From positions 248,001 through 312,000 of the forward strand of contig NZ_SLVF01000005.1 in NCBI RefSeq assembly GCF_004345365.1: a DNA stretch of 64,000 nt, in the 5' to 3' direction. Positions 50,395 through 58,545 of this stretch are shown here, in pieces. Both the position numbers and the translations under genes were made by a program. The notes below the pieces were generated by a model. That model was not told the origin of the DNA. It did not search any database and was given only the letters and a program-made list of their open reading frames with translations. Numbering within the stretch: the first letter of the stretch is position 1; each line of letters starts with the position of its first letter. This DNA comes from Kribbella sp. VKM Ac-2568 (GTDB lineage: Bacteria > Actinomycetota > Actinomycetes > Propionibacteriales > Kribbellaceae).

Positions 50395-52122
50395 CTAGTG
50401 CCGGTCACCGGTGAACGTCTGTGCCGGATGGCTCGCGTGGTGCCAGTCCCGGTCGGTGGTGGCCGGTGGCGGGTTGTTGGCGTGGTGCAGCGCCCGCTGA
50501 CCTGGGGACGGGTCGTCGGGTGAACGGGTGTGTTTGCCGGAGGCTGGGTCGGGCGGGTCGGGATCTGCCCAGGGGTCGAACTGTGCGGCAAGGTTGCTCT
50601 CGGCGGCGGGGTTGTTCTCGGTGGTGGTGCGTGCCGGGTCGTGGGTGCGGTTCCGGGCAGGGCTGTCCGGCCGTCCGCGGTCGCGGTGACTGGTGGTGGG
50701 TGTGCGGTAGCGGGTTCGGGTGGGGCCGGGTTCGGCCCAGGCGGGTCGGGCGACGGTGACGGCGCCGTGGTGGAGGGTGATGGTCCAGTGGCCGTGGTGG
50801 GTGTCGATGTGGTGGCGGCGGCAGAGCAGGACCAGGTTGGTCAGGGCGGTGGGGCCGTTGTCGATCCAGGAGATCAGGTGGTGGGCGTCGCAGAAGATGG
50901 GTGGGGCTTTGCACACGACGCAGCCTTTGTCGCGGGCGTTCAGGGCGCGGCGGATGGCGCGGTTGACGAAGCGTTGGGCCATGGCGACGTCGAGGGGTTC
51001 GGAGTTGGCGCCGAGCACGATCGGGATGATCTGGGCCTCGCACGCCAGGCGGCGGATCGCGCCCGCGGACAGTCCCTCGCCGTGCACCAGGGTGCCGACC
51101 GCGTGGGCTCCGGCGTCGGTGAGGTCTTTGAGGTCGATGGTGATCGTGATGTGTGCTTTCGGGCCGTGCCCGGCCTCCGCCGCGGCGCCACTCGCGGCGG
51201 CACGAGTCTGGGTGGCGCTGCCGGCCGCCGCTGGCGTGCCGTTGCCGCTGGGTGATCCGGTGGTCTCGGCATCGTCCAGGGTTGCTCCGGCCGGGTCGGC
51301 CGGATCGGCTGGATCTGCCGGGGTGGCGGTGGTGATGGCGTTGGAGGCGACGTTGAGGACGTCGGTGAGGGCGTCGGCGCGGCGCTTGTCCGGTGAGCGC
51401 GGGTCCAACTCACCGGTGACGGTCTTGCGGGGCTTCGAACCGGACAGGATCAGCGCCTGGAACAGTTCGGCGTTCTCGTTGGCCAGGTAGCCACTGAACT
51501 TCACGCCCCGGTCCGCGGGCCGCAGCCGCAACTCTTCCCGGGCATAGGCCTTGTCCTCTTCGGGTGCCGGCCCGTCGGCGTCCAGCAGGTCGCGGACCCG
51601 GCGGGCCGCCTTGCGCAGTTCCGACGGACAGAAATGGCGGCCCAGGGCGACTAGCTGTTGTTCGGCCACGGCCAGGTCCTCGACCGCGACGGTCTTGGGC
51701 ACGTTCTCCAGTTCGGCCACGATCGCCGCGGCCTGCGCCGGAGACAACACCACTGCATCGGCTCCGGCCTCCCCGCCCGGCTCACCACCCGGGTCGCTGG
51801 CCGGCTCGTCGTCGTTGGCGTCTGCCGGATCCCCGACGCCGGTGGCTGGCAGGGCGTTGGCGACGGCGGGGTACTTGCGCAGCGCCTTGGCCAGGGCCAG
51901 GTCACGCTTGATCACGCCCGGGTCGAGACGGTGCCGAAACGCCAGCAGGCGGGCGGTGTCGCCGGCGCCGAGGGTCGCGGCGTGACCGGACGCGTCGTAG
52001 ACGGCCAGAACCTGCAGACGGTAGGTCTGCAACCGGGAGATCTCAGCCTGCAGCGCGTCGAGAGCCGACAGCTGCTCGCTGTCACTCATCGACCACACCG
52101 GCCACTCACCCAAGAACTCCAT
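50395..52122 (-). CDS. DUF222/HNH endonuclease-family protein (13E12 type)
   Basis: 575 residues from ATG 52122. The DUF222 part runs from LSALDALQAEISRLQTYRLQ through LRKAARRVRDLLDADGPAPE. An Ala/Pro/Thr-rich insert (repeated DPADPADPAG) precedes KAHITITIDLKDLTDAGAHA. The HNH domain has RALNARDKGCVVC, PIFCDAHHLISWIDNGPTAL and NLVLLCRRHHIDTHHG, with two CxxC-type metal pairs and the catalytic His. A long Arg/Pro/His tail follows. Many actinobacteria carry dozens of these; their role (homing, repair or nothing) is unsettled. Confidence 0.88.
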   Translation of the reverse strand: MEFLGEWPVWSMSDSEQLSALDALQAEISRLQTYRLQVLAVYDASGHAATLGAGDTARLLAFRHRLDPGVIKRDLALAKALRKYPAVANALPATGVGDPADANDDEPASDPGGEPGGEAGADAVVLSPAQAAAIVAELENVPKTVAVEDLAVAEQQLVALGRHFCPSELRKAARRVRDLLDADGPAPEEDKAYAREELRLRPADRGVKFSGYLANENAELFQALILSGSKPRKTVTGELDPRSPDKRRADALTDVLNVASNAITTATPADPADPADPAGATLDDAETTGSPSGNGTPAAAGSATQTRAAASGAAAEAGHGPKAHITITIDLKDLTDAGAHAVGTLVHGEGLSAGAIRRLACEAQIIPIVLGANSEPLDVAMAQRFVNRAIRRALNARDKGCVVCKAPPIFCDAHHLISWIDNGPTALTNLVLLCRRHHIDTHHGHWTITLHHGAVTVARPAWAEPGPTRTRYRTPTTSHRDRGRPDSPARNRTHDPARTTTENNPAAESNLAAQFDPWADPDPPDPASGKHTRSPDDPSPGQRALHHANNPPPATTDRDWHHASHPAQTFTGDRH

Positions 52123-52235
52123 ACCCCAGACCCTAGACACCAGCTCCGACACTGTCCGGTCTGGAAGGCCCTTATTTACAAGGGATTCCGAAGATTGGCC
52201 GGAATTGTGCCGACACTCCGGATACAGACGAGTTG

Positions 52236-52260
52236 TCCACAACCCGACGCCACCTGTGGA
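52236..52260. other. DnaA-box-like inverted repeat
   Basis: TTGTCCACA (52233-52241), the form preferred by actinobacterial DnaA, faces TGTGGA (52255-52260), giving a TCCACA/TGTGGA inverted repeat. It lies between the HNH gene and a methyltransferase gene. A lone pair is not an origin. Confidence 0.25.
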
Positions 52261-52311
52261 CCCGCGAGCAGGATCCTCGGAGTGCGGTCGCCGGGCGGAG
52301 CGCCGTACTCG

Positions 52312-53106
52312 TTAGGGGACGCGGCCGAAGGCTAGGAAGTGGAGGCTGGCGGACATCATCAGGGGGTCGGTCTCCAGGAGGCGAGCCAAGAGGATCGCGG
52401 ACGGGAGTAGGCGGGGAACTTCTGCGAGGGTGGCGTTGTCGAGGGTGGGGGCTGCTGGACCTTCGACGCCCAGTACTGCGATGTCGGTGAGCCCAGAGTT
52501 CTCGAATTCCGAGCGCAGTTCCTCCGCATGGTGGAAGTGTGCGTTCGTGAATCCCTCGGGGTCGTCGTAGTTCCGGCCCGTCGCCAGGGCGTCCGTGAAC
52601 AGGTGAAGGTTCTCCTCGGCGAGCCGGCCGTTGTTGCCGTACTCGAGCAGCCCGGCATACCGGCTGATGCCTGCGGCAACCACCACCCCACCGGGTCGCG
52701 TCACCCGGGCAGCCTCGGACAGAGCCCGGGCGCGATCCGCCGCCTCGACCAGGTGATACAGCGGCCCGAGGAGCAATGTCACGTCGACGCTGTCGTCCTC
52801 CTGGTCCAACTGCCGCGCATCCCCCACGACAGCCGCGAACGTGCCCACCGCCGCTGCCTTCTCGACATGCTCCACCAGTGGATCGACCAAGGTCACCGAA
52901 TACCCGTCCGCGGCCAACCACCGCGCATGGACGCCCGTCGCTCCGCCCACATCCAGGATCGTTGCCGGAGGCACCGGTAGGAGTCGGCGCAACAGCTCTT
53001 GCGTCCGTAGGAACTCCAGCTGCCCGTGGCCCGATCGACTCAGCCGGTCCTCCTCGATATACCGGTCCCGATAGAACGATCTGATCGCCGCATCCAGTTC
53101 AACCAT
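52312..53106 (-). CDS. Class I SAM-dependent methyltransferase
   Basis: 264 residues. Motif I is ILDVGGATGVHARWLAADGY, followed by the acidic end of strand 2 in VTLVDPLVEHVEKA and motif IV DVTLLLGPLYHLVEAADRAR. A C-terminal cap is present (LARLLETDPLMMSASLHFLA). It transfers a methyl group to an unknown small molecule. Transcribed singly. Confidence 0.85.
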   Translation of the reverse strand: MVELDAAIRSFYRDRYIEEDRLSRSGHGQLEFLRTQELLRRLLPVPPATILDVGGATGVHARWLAADGYSVTLVDPLVEHVEKAAAVGTFAAVVGDARQLDQEDDSVDVTLLLGPLYHLVEAADRARALSEAARVTRPGGVVVAAGISRYAGLLEYGNNGRLAEENLHLFTDALATGRNYDDPEGFTNAHFHHAEELRSEFENSGLTDIAVLGVEGPAAPTLDNATLAEVPRLLPSAILLARLLETDPLMMSASLHFLAFGRVP

Positions 53107-53379
53107 TCGTCCATCAAACCGTCCCTGAAAACCTCTGACATCCCATTTCCCCAGCCGCTACCCTGCGCACTCATGCCTAGCAACCGCATCGTGTTCCTTA
53201 CGGATCACGGTCCACCGACAAGATGACGTAGGCACGCGGCGCTGCCGGAGCTCGTCCTCTACCAGTCGCTGGCGGCTTCCGCCGCTCGATCCGGGCTCCG
53301 TTCTGGACTCGCGGCCCAGCGGCCGGCCTGTTCGATCGGGTCCTCACCACGTGCCCGGTACTTCGGTCCCCCGACCGCC

Positions 53380-53796
53380 ACCAACCTGTTTCAGCGGGGC
53401 TGGAGCGAGGCCGGGGTTGCAAGGGGTGGAACGGGAGGGTGGCGAGCTGGGCGATCGCGTCGGGGACGGGGAACCAGCGGGCCTCTTGGATGGAGGGGTC
53501 GGCGATGTGGAAGTCACCGGTGGGGATGTCGGCGCGGTAGTTCCAGGCTGTGCTGTGGTGCCCGTGGTCCTGGCTGATGAGGTGGACTTTGGCGATCAAG
53601 GTCAACTGGTCGGCGGTGACGATGAGGCCGGCTTCTTCGTGGAGTTCGCGGATGGCTGCGACTTCGGGGGATTCGCCGGGTTCGAGGGCGACGGAGGGGA
53701 GGTTCCAGTACCCGGTGTTCCAATGCTCGTAGCGTTCGCGGACCAGGGCCCGATCTGGTCGTCGCGGAAGGCTATGACGCCGGCGTAGTCAGGCAT
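53380..53796 (-). pseudogene. Frameshifted Nudix hydrolase
   Basis: From ATG 53796 the frame reads PDYAGVIAFRDDQI and then shifts. The next frame gives LVRERYEHWNTGYWNLPSVA and the Nudix box as LEPGESPEVAAIRELHEEAG. The following LTLIAKVHLISQDHGHHSTA and IQEARWFPVPDAIAQLATLP complete the family C-terminus. One indel near 53750 separates the halves. Its ATG overlaps the stop of the equally broken GNAT gene. Confidence 0.75.
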
Positions 53797-54228
53797 TCAG
53801 GTCCAGGCGGAACTCGAGTTCGCCGAAAACCGTTCTCGCTCAGTTCGGTGAAGCCGGCTGTGCGGAGGACGGCGAGCTGGCGGTGTTCGTGGGTTCGACG
53901 GCGGCGTGGATCTGGCGGGCGCCCTTGTCCGTCGCCAGCGTGACGACCTGGGCGATGGTGGTTCGGCCCAGGCCTTGGCGGCGACGGCGGGGCTTAGGTA
54001 GTACGTGACCTCGGCTTCGCCGTCGAGGATCTCGAGGTCGATGAAACCGACCGGGCCTTCGTCGTCAGAGGTGAGCCAGCCGTGCCGACTCGGTGCCTGG
54101 AGCAACGGTGTCCAGCGGGCGACCGCGTGGCCGTAGAACCCCCCGAAGATCGCGCCGCCGACCAGGTCCGCCGCCAGCCATTGTTCGACCTGCCGCAGCC
54201 CGTCCCCGTCCATCGGCCTCACCCGCAT
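53789..54228 (-). pseudogene. GNAT acetyltransferase broken by several frameshifts
   Basis: The first frame reads GDGLRQVEQWLAADLVGGAI, SDDEGPVGFIDLEILDGEAE and VTYYLSPA. The acetyl-CoA loop continues in another frame as RRRQGLGRTTIAQVVTLATD and HAAVEPTNTAS. A third frame gives AVLRTAGFTELSEN, and a last FGELEFRLDLNA ends at TGA. At least three single-base changes are needed to restore it. The restored stop overlaps the Nudix ATG as ATGCCTGA. Confidence 0.7.
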
Positions 54229-54367
54229 GCCACGAAACTCTGCCCCACCCCACACCCCTTGTCGACCCACCGCGCGCCGGTACGGCGGACCGCCCACGCG
54301 CCCGTACGGCGTACCGGCACGTCTAATTAGCTTGCGGGTTCCGTGCCAGGGGCGGTTGGGTGGCGGG

Positions 54368-55105
54368 GTGGCTGAGCTGGGGCGGGATGAGTATCCGTTG
54401 GCGTCGAAGTACGACGCGGACTGGTTGCTCGACTGTGACATGGGACCGAATCCGTTGTGGTTGCTCGAGGATCTCGCCCGGGATCTCGACCTGCGGCCGG
54501 GGATGAAGGTGCTCGACCTCGGTTCCGGCAAGGGTGCCACTTCCGTATTCCTGGCGAAGGAGTTCGGCGTACAGGTCTGGGCCGCTGACCTCTGGATCGA
54601 CCCGACCGACGCGGCCGCGAACTTCGCGAGCCAGAGCATCGACGTCACCGCGATCAAGGCGGAGGCGCACGCGTTGCCGTTCGCCAGGGAGTTCTTCGAC
54701 GCGATCGTCTGCATCGACGCCTACGAGTACTTCGGTACTGCGGACAACTACCTCGCCTACATCACCGGATTCCTCAAGCCGGGCGGGCAGTTCGGCATCG
54801 CCACGCCCGCGCTGACCCAGGAGGTCCGCGAGCTCGGCGAGATCCCCGCGCACATCAAGAAGCTGGTCGGCTGGGAGGCGATCGCCTGGCACACGGCCGA
54901 CTGGTGGAGGTTCCACTGGGAGATCACGGAGCTCGTCGAGGTCACGTCCGCGCGGCTGCAGGAGTCCGGCTGGCGCGACTGGCTGACCTGGGCGCAGGTG
55001 AGTTCCGAGCGCAACGGCAGCCCCGATCCGAGCCTCGAGATGCTGGCGGCGGACCAGGGCGAATACCTGACGTTCGCCCTGGTCACGGCCCGCAAACCCG
55101 GCTGA
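54368..55105 (+). CDS. Class I SAM-dependent methyltransferase
   Basis: 245 residues from GTG 54368; the frame is open further upstream but that part overlaps the divergent GNAT relic. Motif I is MKVLDLGSGKGATSVFLAKE, motif II VWAADLWIDP, motif IV AIVCIDAYEYFGTADNYLAY. The 'YDADWLLDCDMGPNPLWLLE' N-terminus and the Trp-rich WEAIAWHTADWWRFHWEITE cap recall the cyclopropane-fatty-acid-synthase-like methyltransferases. Substrate unknown. A hypothetical gene follows in the same direction. Confidence 0.85.
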   Translation: MAELGRDEYPLASKYDADWLLDCDMGPNPLWLLEDLARDLDLRPGMKVLDLGSGKGATSVFLAKEFGVQVWAADLWIDPTDAAANFASQSIDVTAIKAEAHALPFAREFFDAIVCIDAYEYFGTADNYLAYITGFLKPGGQFGIATPALTQEVRELGEIPAHIKKLVGWEAIAWHTADWWRFHWEITELVEVTSARLQESGWRDWLTWAQVSSERNGSPDPSLEMLAADQGEYLTFALVTARKPG

Positions 55106-55211
55106 CCGATCCCGCCCGGCGAGGCTGACCCGTCCCGCCGGCCAGCCTGACCGGTCCCGCCCCGCGAGCCCGGGTGTGCGCGATTCACCAGTCCTGAGCA
55201 ATGCTGTCCGT

Positions 55212-55634
55212 ATGAGCTGGGCTATCTACGCGATGCGAGGGCCAGGAGGCGTACGCCGCCTCGAGGACATTCCGGACGGCTACGAGCCGCCGTCCCTCGG
55301 TACTGCGGAGGCGGTGGTCGAGGCCGTTCGCGAGGTGGTGCCGGGCGTGGACGCGAGCAAGCGGTCCTGGCTGCTGCTGAAGAGCGACGAGTACGACGTC
55401 GAGATGACGATCGGCAAGGATGTCGAGGTCCGGGACATCACCTTCTACATCAACGACGGGGCCCGCTCGATCCCGGTGGTGATGGAGATCAGCAGCCGGC
55501 TGGGCGTCACGCCGTACGACACAGAGTCGGGCAACTTCCTCACCGAGGAGTCGAAGCCGCCGGTACCGCCGCCGCTGACCGAGGAAGAGATCAAGGACAA
55601 CAAACCCAAGTGGTGGAAGTTCGGCCGCAGCTGA
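55212..55634 (+). CDS. Conserved hypothetical protein
   Basis: 140 residues. It starts SWAIYAMRGPGGVRRLEDIP, has an alpha/beta body (VVEAVREVVPGVDASKRSWL, VEVRDITFYINDGARSIPVV) and ends in a Pro/Lys-rich tail with PKWWKFGRS. No signal peptide, membrane helix or catalytic motif is evident. I have no family name; the compact composition and clean start support a real cytosolic protein. It converges with the sortase gene. Confidence 0.6.
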   Translation: MSWAIYAMRGPGGVRRLEDIPDGYEPPSLGTAEAVVEAVREVVPGVDASKRSWLLLKSDEYDVEMTIGKDVEVRDITFYINDGARSIPVVMEISSRLGVTPYDTESGNFLTEESKPPVPPPLTEEEIKDNKPKWWKFGRS

Positions 55635-55661
55635 CAACCGCTCGTACTGCGGTGCCGGTGG

Positions 55662-56387
55662 TCAGGCGGCCGGGCGGGTGGCAACCAGGGTGCCGATCTT
55701 GTTGATGCGGTGCTCGGGGTTGCCGAGGGCGTCGCTCCAGTAGTTGCCCTCCGCGTGGTCCTCCGGGGTCGCGCAGGTGGAGAGGGTGATCATGGCGCGG
55801 GTCGGCTTCTCCCCCGGCCGACCGGGGACGGCCGCGTTCTGCTGGGCCTTCTCCTCAGGTTTGCGGAACGAGATCTTCATCGTCTTGATGACCACGTAGT
55901 CGTAGATCATCCCGTCCGCGGTCACCAGGATGTGGTCGCCGTTCTGCAGCTCCGGCACCCGCCCGAACGGTCGCCCGTGCGTGGTCCGGTGCGCGGTGAG
56001 GATGAAGTTGCCGGTTTCGCCCGGACCGACCCCGCCGGCCGATCCGCGCGGGCTGGCGGCGGCCCCGCGGTTCTGGATCACCGTGCCGGGGCGATCGTCC
56101 GCAGTACCGGTGTATGCCACTACCCGCAGCTCGCGTACCCCGATCGCCGGGATCCCGATGCTCATCGCGGTCGTCGTCATCGTCCGCTGGGCCGTCGGCT
56201 TCGGCTGCGGGCGCACGGTCTTCTCGGGCACCGAACGCTCAGGCTCCGTCGGCTTCGGGTCCAAGGTCGGCTTGGTGGGTGTGGTCGGCGGTGCCGTCGA
56301 AGGCGTCTCGGCGATCGTGTCGGCGACGTCCGAGCAGCCCACCAGGGCAGCCGTCAGCAGTACCGCGACCGCCAACCGCCCCACCAT
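55662..56387 (-). CDS. Class E/F-type sortase with a lipoprotein-like N-terminus
   Basis: 241 residues. The sortase core has the catalytic His in FILTAHRTTHGRPFGRVPEL, the Cys in ITLSTCATPEDHAEGNYWSD and the Arg in GNPEHRINKIG. The N-terminus RLAVAVLLTAALVGCSDVAD has a lipobox (LVGC) where sortases normally have a plain membrane anchor, followed by a Pro/Thr-rich linker (TAPPTTPTKPTLDPKPTEPE). It joins proteins to the cell wall. The DJ-1-type gene ends 27 bp upstream in the same direction. No LPxTG-type substrate gene was seen nearby. Confidence 0.85.
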   Translation of the reverse strand: MVGRLAVAVLLTAALVGCSDVADTIAETPSTAPPTTPTKPTLDPKPTEPERSVPEKTVRPQPKPTAQRTMTTTAMSIGIPAIGVRELRVVAYTGTADDRPGTVIQNRGAAASPRGSAGGVGPGETGNFILTAHRTTHGRPFGRVPELQNGDHILVTADGMIYDYVVIKTMKISFRKPEEKAQQNAAVPGRPGEKPTRAMITLSTCATPEDHAEGNYWSDALGNPEHRINKIGTLVATRPAA

Positions 56388-56413
56388 GCTGAAAAAGTAG
56401 CTCGCAACGCCAA

Positions 56414-56974
56414 CTAGGCCGGGGCGTGCTCCTTCAGAACAGCCATGAACGCGCGCATCCAGCCCGGGTGGTCCGGCCACGCGCGCCCCGACACCACGGT
56501 GCCGTCCACGACCGCGTCACCGTCGACCCACTCGCCACCAACGGCCCGGATGTCGGCCGCCAGGGCAGGGTACGCCGACGTCTTGCGCCCCTGCAGTACT
56601 CCGGCCGCCGCCGGGATGAGTGGTCCGTGACAGAGCTGCGCCACAGGCTTCGCCTCGCCGTAGAAGTGCTTCACGATCCGTAGGCAGTCCTCGTCGTTGC
56701 GGATGTACTCCGGCGCGCGGCCGCCCGGGATCACCAGCGCGACATAGTCCTCGGGATTCACGTCGGCGAAGGCGAGATCGGCCTGCCAGGTGTGCCCGAG
56801 CTTCTCCGTGTACGTGTCGAACCCGTCCACGAAGTCGTGCACCACGAACTGCAACTTCTTCGCACTCGGCGCCGCCACGTGGACCTCGTACCCCTCCTCC
56901 TGCAACCGCTGGTACGGGTAGAACACCTCGAGCGTCTCCGCCGCATCCCCCGTGAGAATCAATACCTTCGCCAT
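56414..56974 (-). CDS. DJ-1/PfpI-family protein
   Basis: 186 residues from the ATG with GGAGGAG upstream. It has KVLILTGDAAETLEVFYPYQ, ALVIPGGRAPEYIRNDEDCL (Glu-type nucleophile-elbow partner) and KPVAQLCHGPLIPAAAGVLQ, with the nucleophilic Cys followed by His. Members act as deglycases, chaperones or proteases of the PfpI class. It precedes the sortase gene and may be co-transcribed, though a functional link is not evident. Confidence 0.88.
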   Translation of the reverse strand: MAKVLILTGDAAETLEVFYPYQRLQEEGYEVHVAAPSAKKLQFVVHDFVDGFDTYTEKLGHTWQADLAFADVNPEDYVALVIPGGRAPEYIRNDEDCLRIVKHFYGEAKPVAQLCHGPLIPAAAGVLQGRKTSAYPALAADIRAVGGEWVDGDAVVDGTVVSGRAWPDHPGWMRAFMAVLKEHAPA

Positions 56975-57069
56975 CACAACTCCTCCGCCGCCGGATCCTC
57001 CAGCCAGCCTCCGCCGCCCCCTCGCACCCGGTCAACCCCCTCGCCGTACCAACCGCATCCTGCAGACAA

Positions 57070-57615
57070 TCAGGGGGTGGTGAGGGTCGCCGGGCCTAGG
57101 TGGAGTGTGCCGGAGGTCAAGGGTGTGCAGCGGATGCCGCCGTGGCCGCGGAGGGCTTTGAAGGCGCCGGGGGCCAGGACCTGGTCCATCCAGGCGCAGG
57201 GGTTGGCGGGGCGGTGGGCTTGGAAGGTGATGGGGCCGGAGCCGCTGTCGAGCGTGAAGGTGGCGCCTGGGACGCGGTGACCGGGTTCATCCAGGCGCGC
57301 GGCCAGTTGGTCTACGGGGAAACCGCGGAGCGCGATGTTGCGGCGGGGTAGGTGCGGGTCCGGGGCGGCCGGGAGGCCGAGGTCGTGGGCGAGCTGGTCG
57401 AGGACGCCGGCGTCGAAGACCGTGACTGCGGCGTTGCGGTGGATCGCCTGGTTGAAATATCTGTCGCCGACGATTCCGAGCCCGGCCTTGACCGTGACCT
57501 CGGAGCGCTCGATCGGCGCGGGATCAGGCCGCGGCCCGTCCAGAGGCCGCCCGTCGAACGCATGCACCGCCGAAACCACCAGCGCGACGATCTCCACCGG
57601 CACACCCTCAGCCAC
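57070..57615 (-). CDS. MOSC-domain protein
   Basis: 181 residues from a GTG. The MOSC core is GLGIVGDRYFNQAIHRNAAV, then LPRRNIALRGFPVDQL, FQAHRPANPCAWMDQVL (the conserved Cys proposed to hold sulfur) and HGGIRCTPL. Such domains handle sulfur transfer to molybdenum cofactor or reduce N-hydroxylated compounds. No molybdenum enzyme is adjacent. Transcribed singly. Confidence 0.85.
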   Translation of the reverse strand: MAEGVPVEIVALVVSAVHAFDGRPLDGPRPDPAPIERSEVTVKAGLGIVGDRYFNQAIHRNAAVTVFDAGVLDQLAHDLGLPAAPDPHLPRRNIALRGFPVDQLAARLDEPGHRVPGATFTLDSGSGPITFQAHRPANPCAWMDQVLAPGAFKALRGHGGIRCTPLTSGTLHLGPATLTTP

Positions 57616-57691
57616 GCCCCCACGCTACTCGCCACCCACCGGCCCGACCGCGCTCGCCCAAGCCCCGACGTACGCTGGCGCCCGCCGGGGG

Positions 57692-58447
57692 TCAGCCCCA
57701 GGTGAGGGGGTCCAGGAGGTGGTAGAAGGCTAGGCGGGTGGGATCGGTGGGGCCGTAGGTGGTGAAGAAGGTGGGGGCGGTGCCGGGGTGTAGTTCGTCG
57801 AGTTGGGCTCTGAGGAGGGCCAGGTCGGAGTGGCGGTCGGCGATACCCAGGCGGCCCAGGTCGATCAGGCCGGCGCATTCCAAGGTGTCGGGGTCGAAGA
57901 GGACGTTCGGGAGGCAGGCGTCGCCGTGGCAGACGACCAGGTCGGCCGCGGGCACCTCGGCGAGCGCAGGAACCTCGGCGAGCTCGGCGTGGATCCTGGC
58001 CAGCAGGTCTTCCGGGCGGACCTGGCGCCACTCGTCGGTGAGGAACGCCGAGTTCACGGCACCACGCCGTACTACGTCCTCTGCCTGGCTGACGACGTCG
58101 TGCAACCGCCGCTCGAACGGGCACTTCTCCGGCGGGAACTCATGCAAGGACCTGATCACCCCCGCGAGGCTGTCGGACAGAGCGCGAGACCAGGGCAGGT
58201 CGGCAGCAGCGACCCCAGGAACGGCCGTCGTCAGCAGGTAAGCGCCATCGACGGACTCAACCCAGTCGACCACTTCAGCACCAGCCCACCCGGTCCCGGC
58301 GAGCCACTCCACCCGGTCACGCTCATCACGCAACTCCGGCACCCCAGCGGCGCTGCAGCGCTTGGCGAAGACGTCACCGCGGCGGAACACCTCGGCCGCC
58401 GACTCGCCAACAGTCACCGGCTCCCACCCACTCCCCGGCAGCTCCAT
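57692..58447 (-). CDS. Aminoglycoside phosphotransferase-like kinase (APH(3'')/APH(3') type)
   Basis: 251 residues. The catalytic loop is VVCHGDACLPNVLFDPDTLE, and the metal site is AGLIDLGRLGIADRHSDLAL. The N-lobe holds VFRRGDVFAKRC with the ATP lysine and VEWLAGTGWAGAEVVDWVES. It matches the HGDxCLPN form of antibiotic kinases acting on streptomycin or kanamycin. A chromosomal actinobacterial copy may confer intrinsic resistance or phosphorylate another metabolite. Transcribed singly. Confidence 0.85.
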   Translation of the reverse strand: MELPGSGWEPVTVGESAAEVFRRGDVFAKRCSAAGVPELRDERDRVEWLAGTGWAGAEVVDWVESVDGAYLLTTAVPGVAAADLPWSRALSDSLAGVIRSLHEFPPEKCPFERRLHDVVSQAEDVVRRGAVNSAFLTDEWRQVRPEDLLARIHAELAEVPALAEVPAADLVVCHGDACLPNVLFDPDTLECAGLIDLGRLGIADRHSDLALLRAQLDELHPGTAPTFFTTYGPTDPTRLAFYHLLDPLTWG

Positions 58448-58545
58448 CGATCAATCCTCACACAAGCGCCGCTCACCCCGAGGCCACCAGGAGGCGGACT
58501 ATAGAGTCCCCTCAAGGTGGTTCTGACCGAGATGCGGAGCCGGAC

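Noticed and set aside
52233..52260. Replication origin from DnaA-box-like sites
   Set aside because: One good and one partial box only, with no dnaA/dnaN or AT-rich unwinding region.
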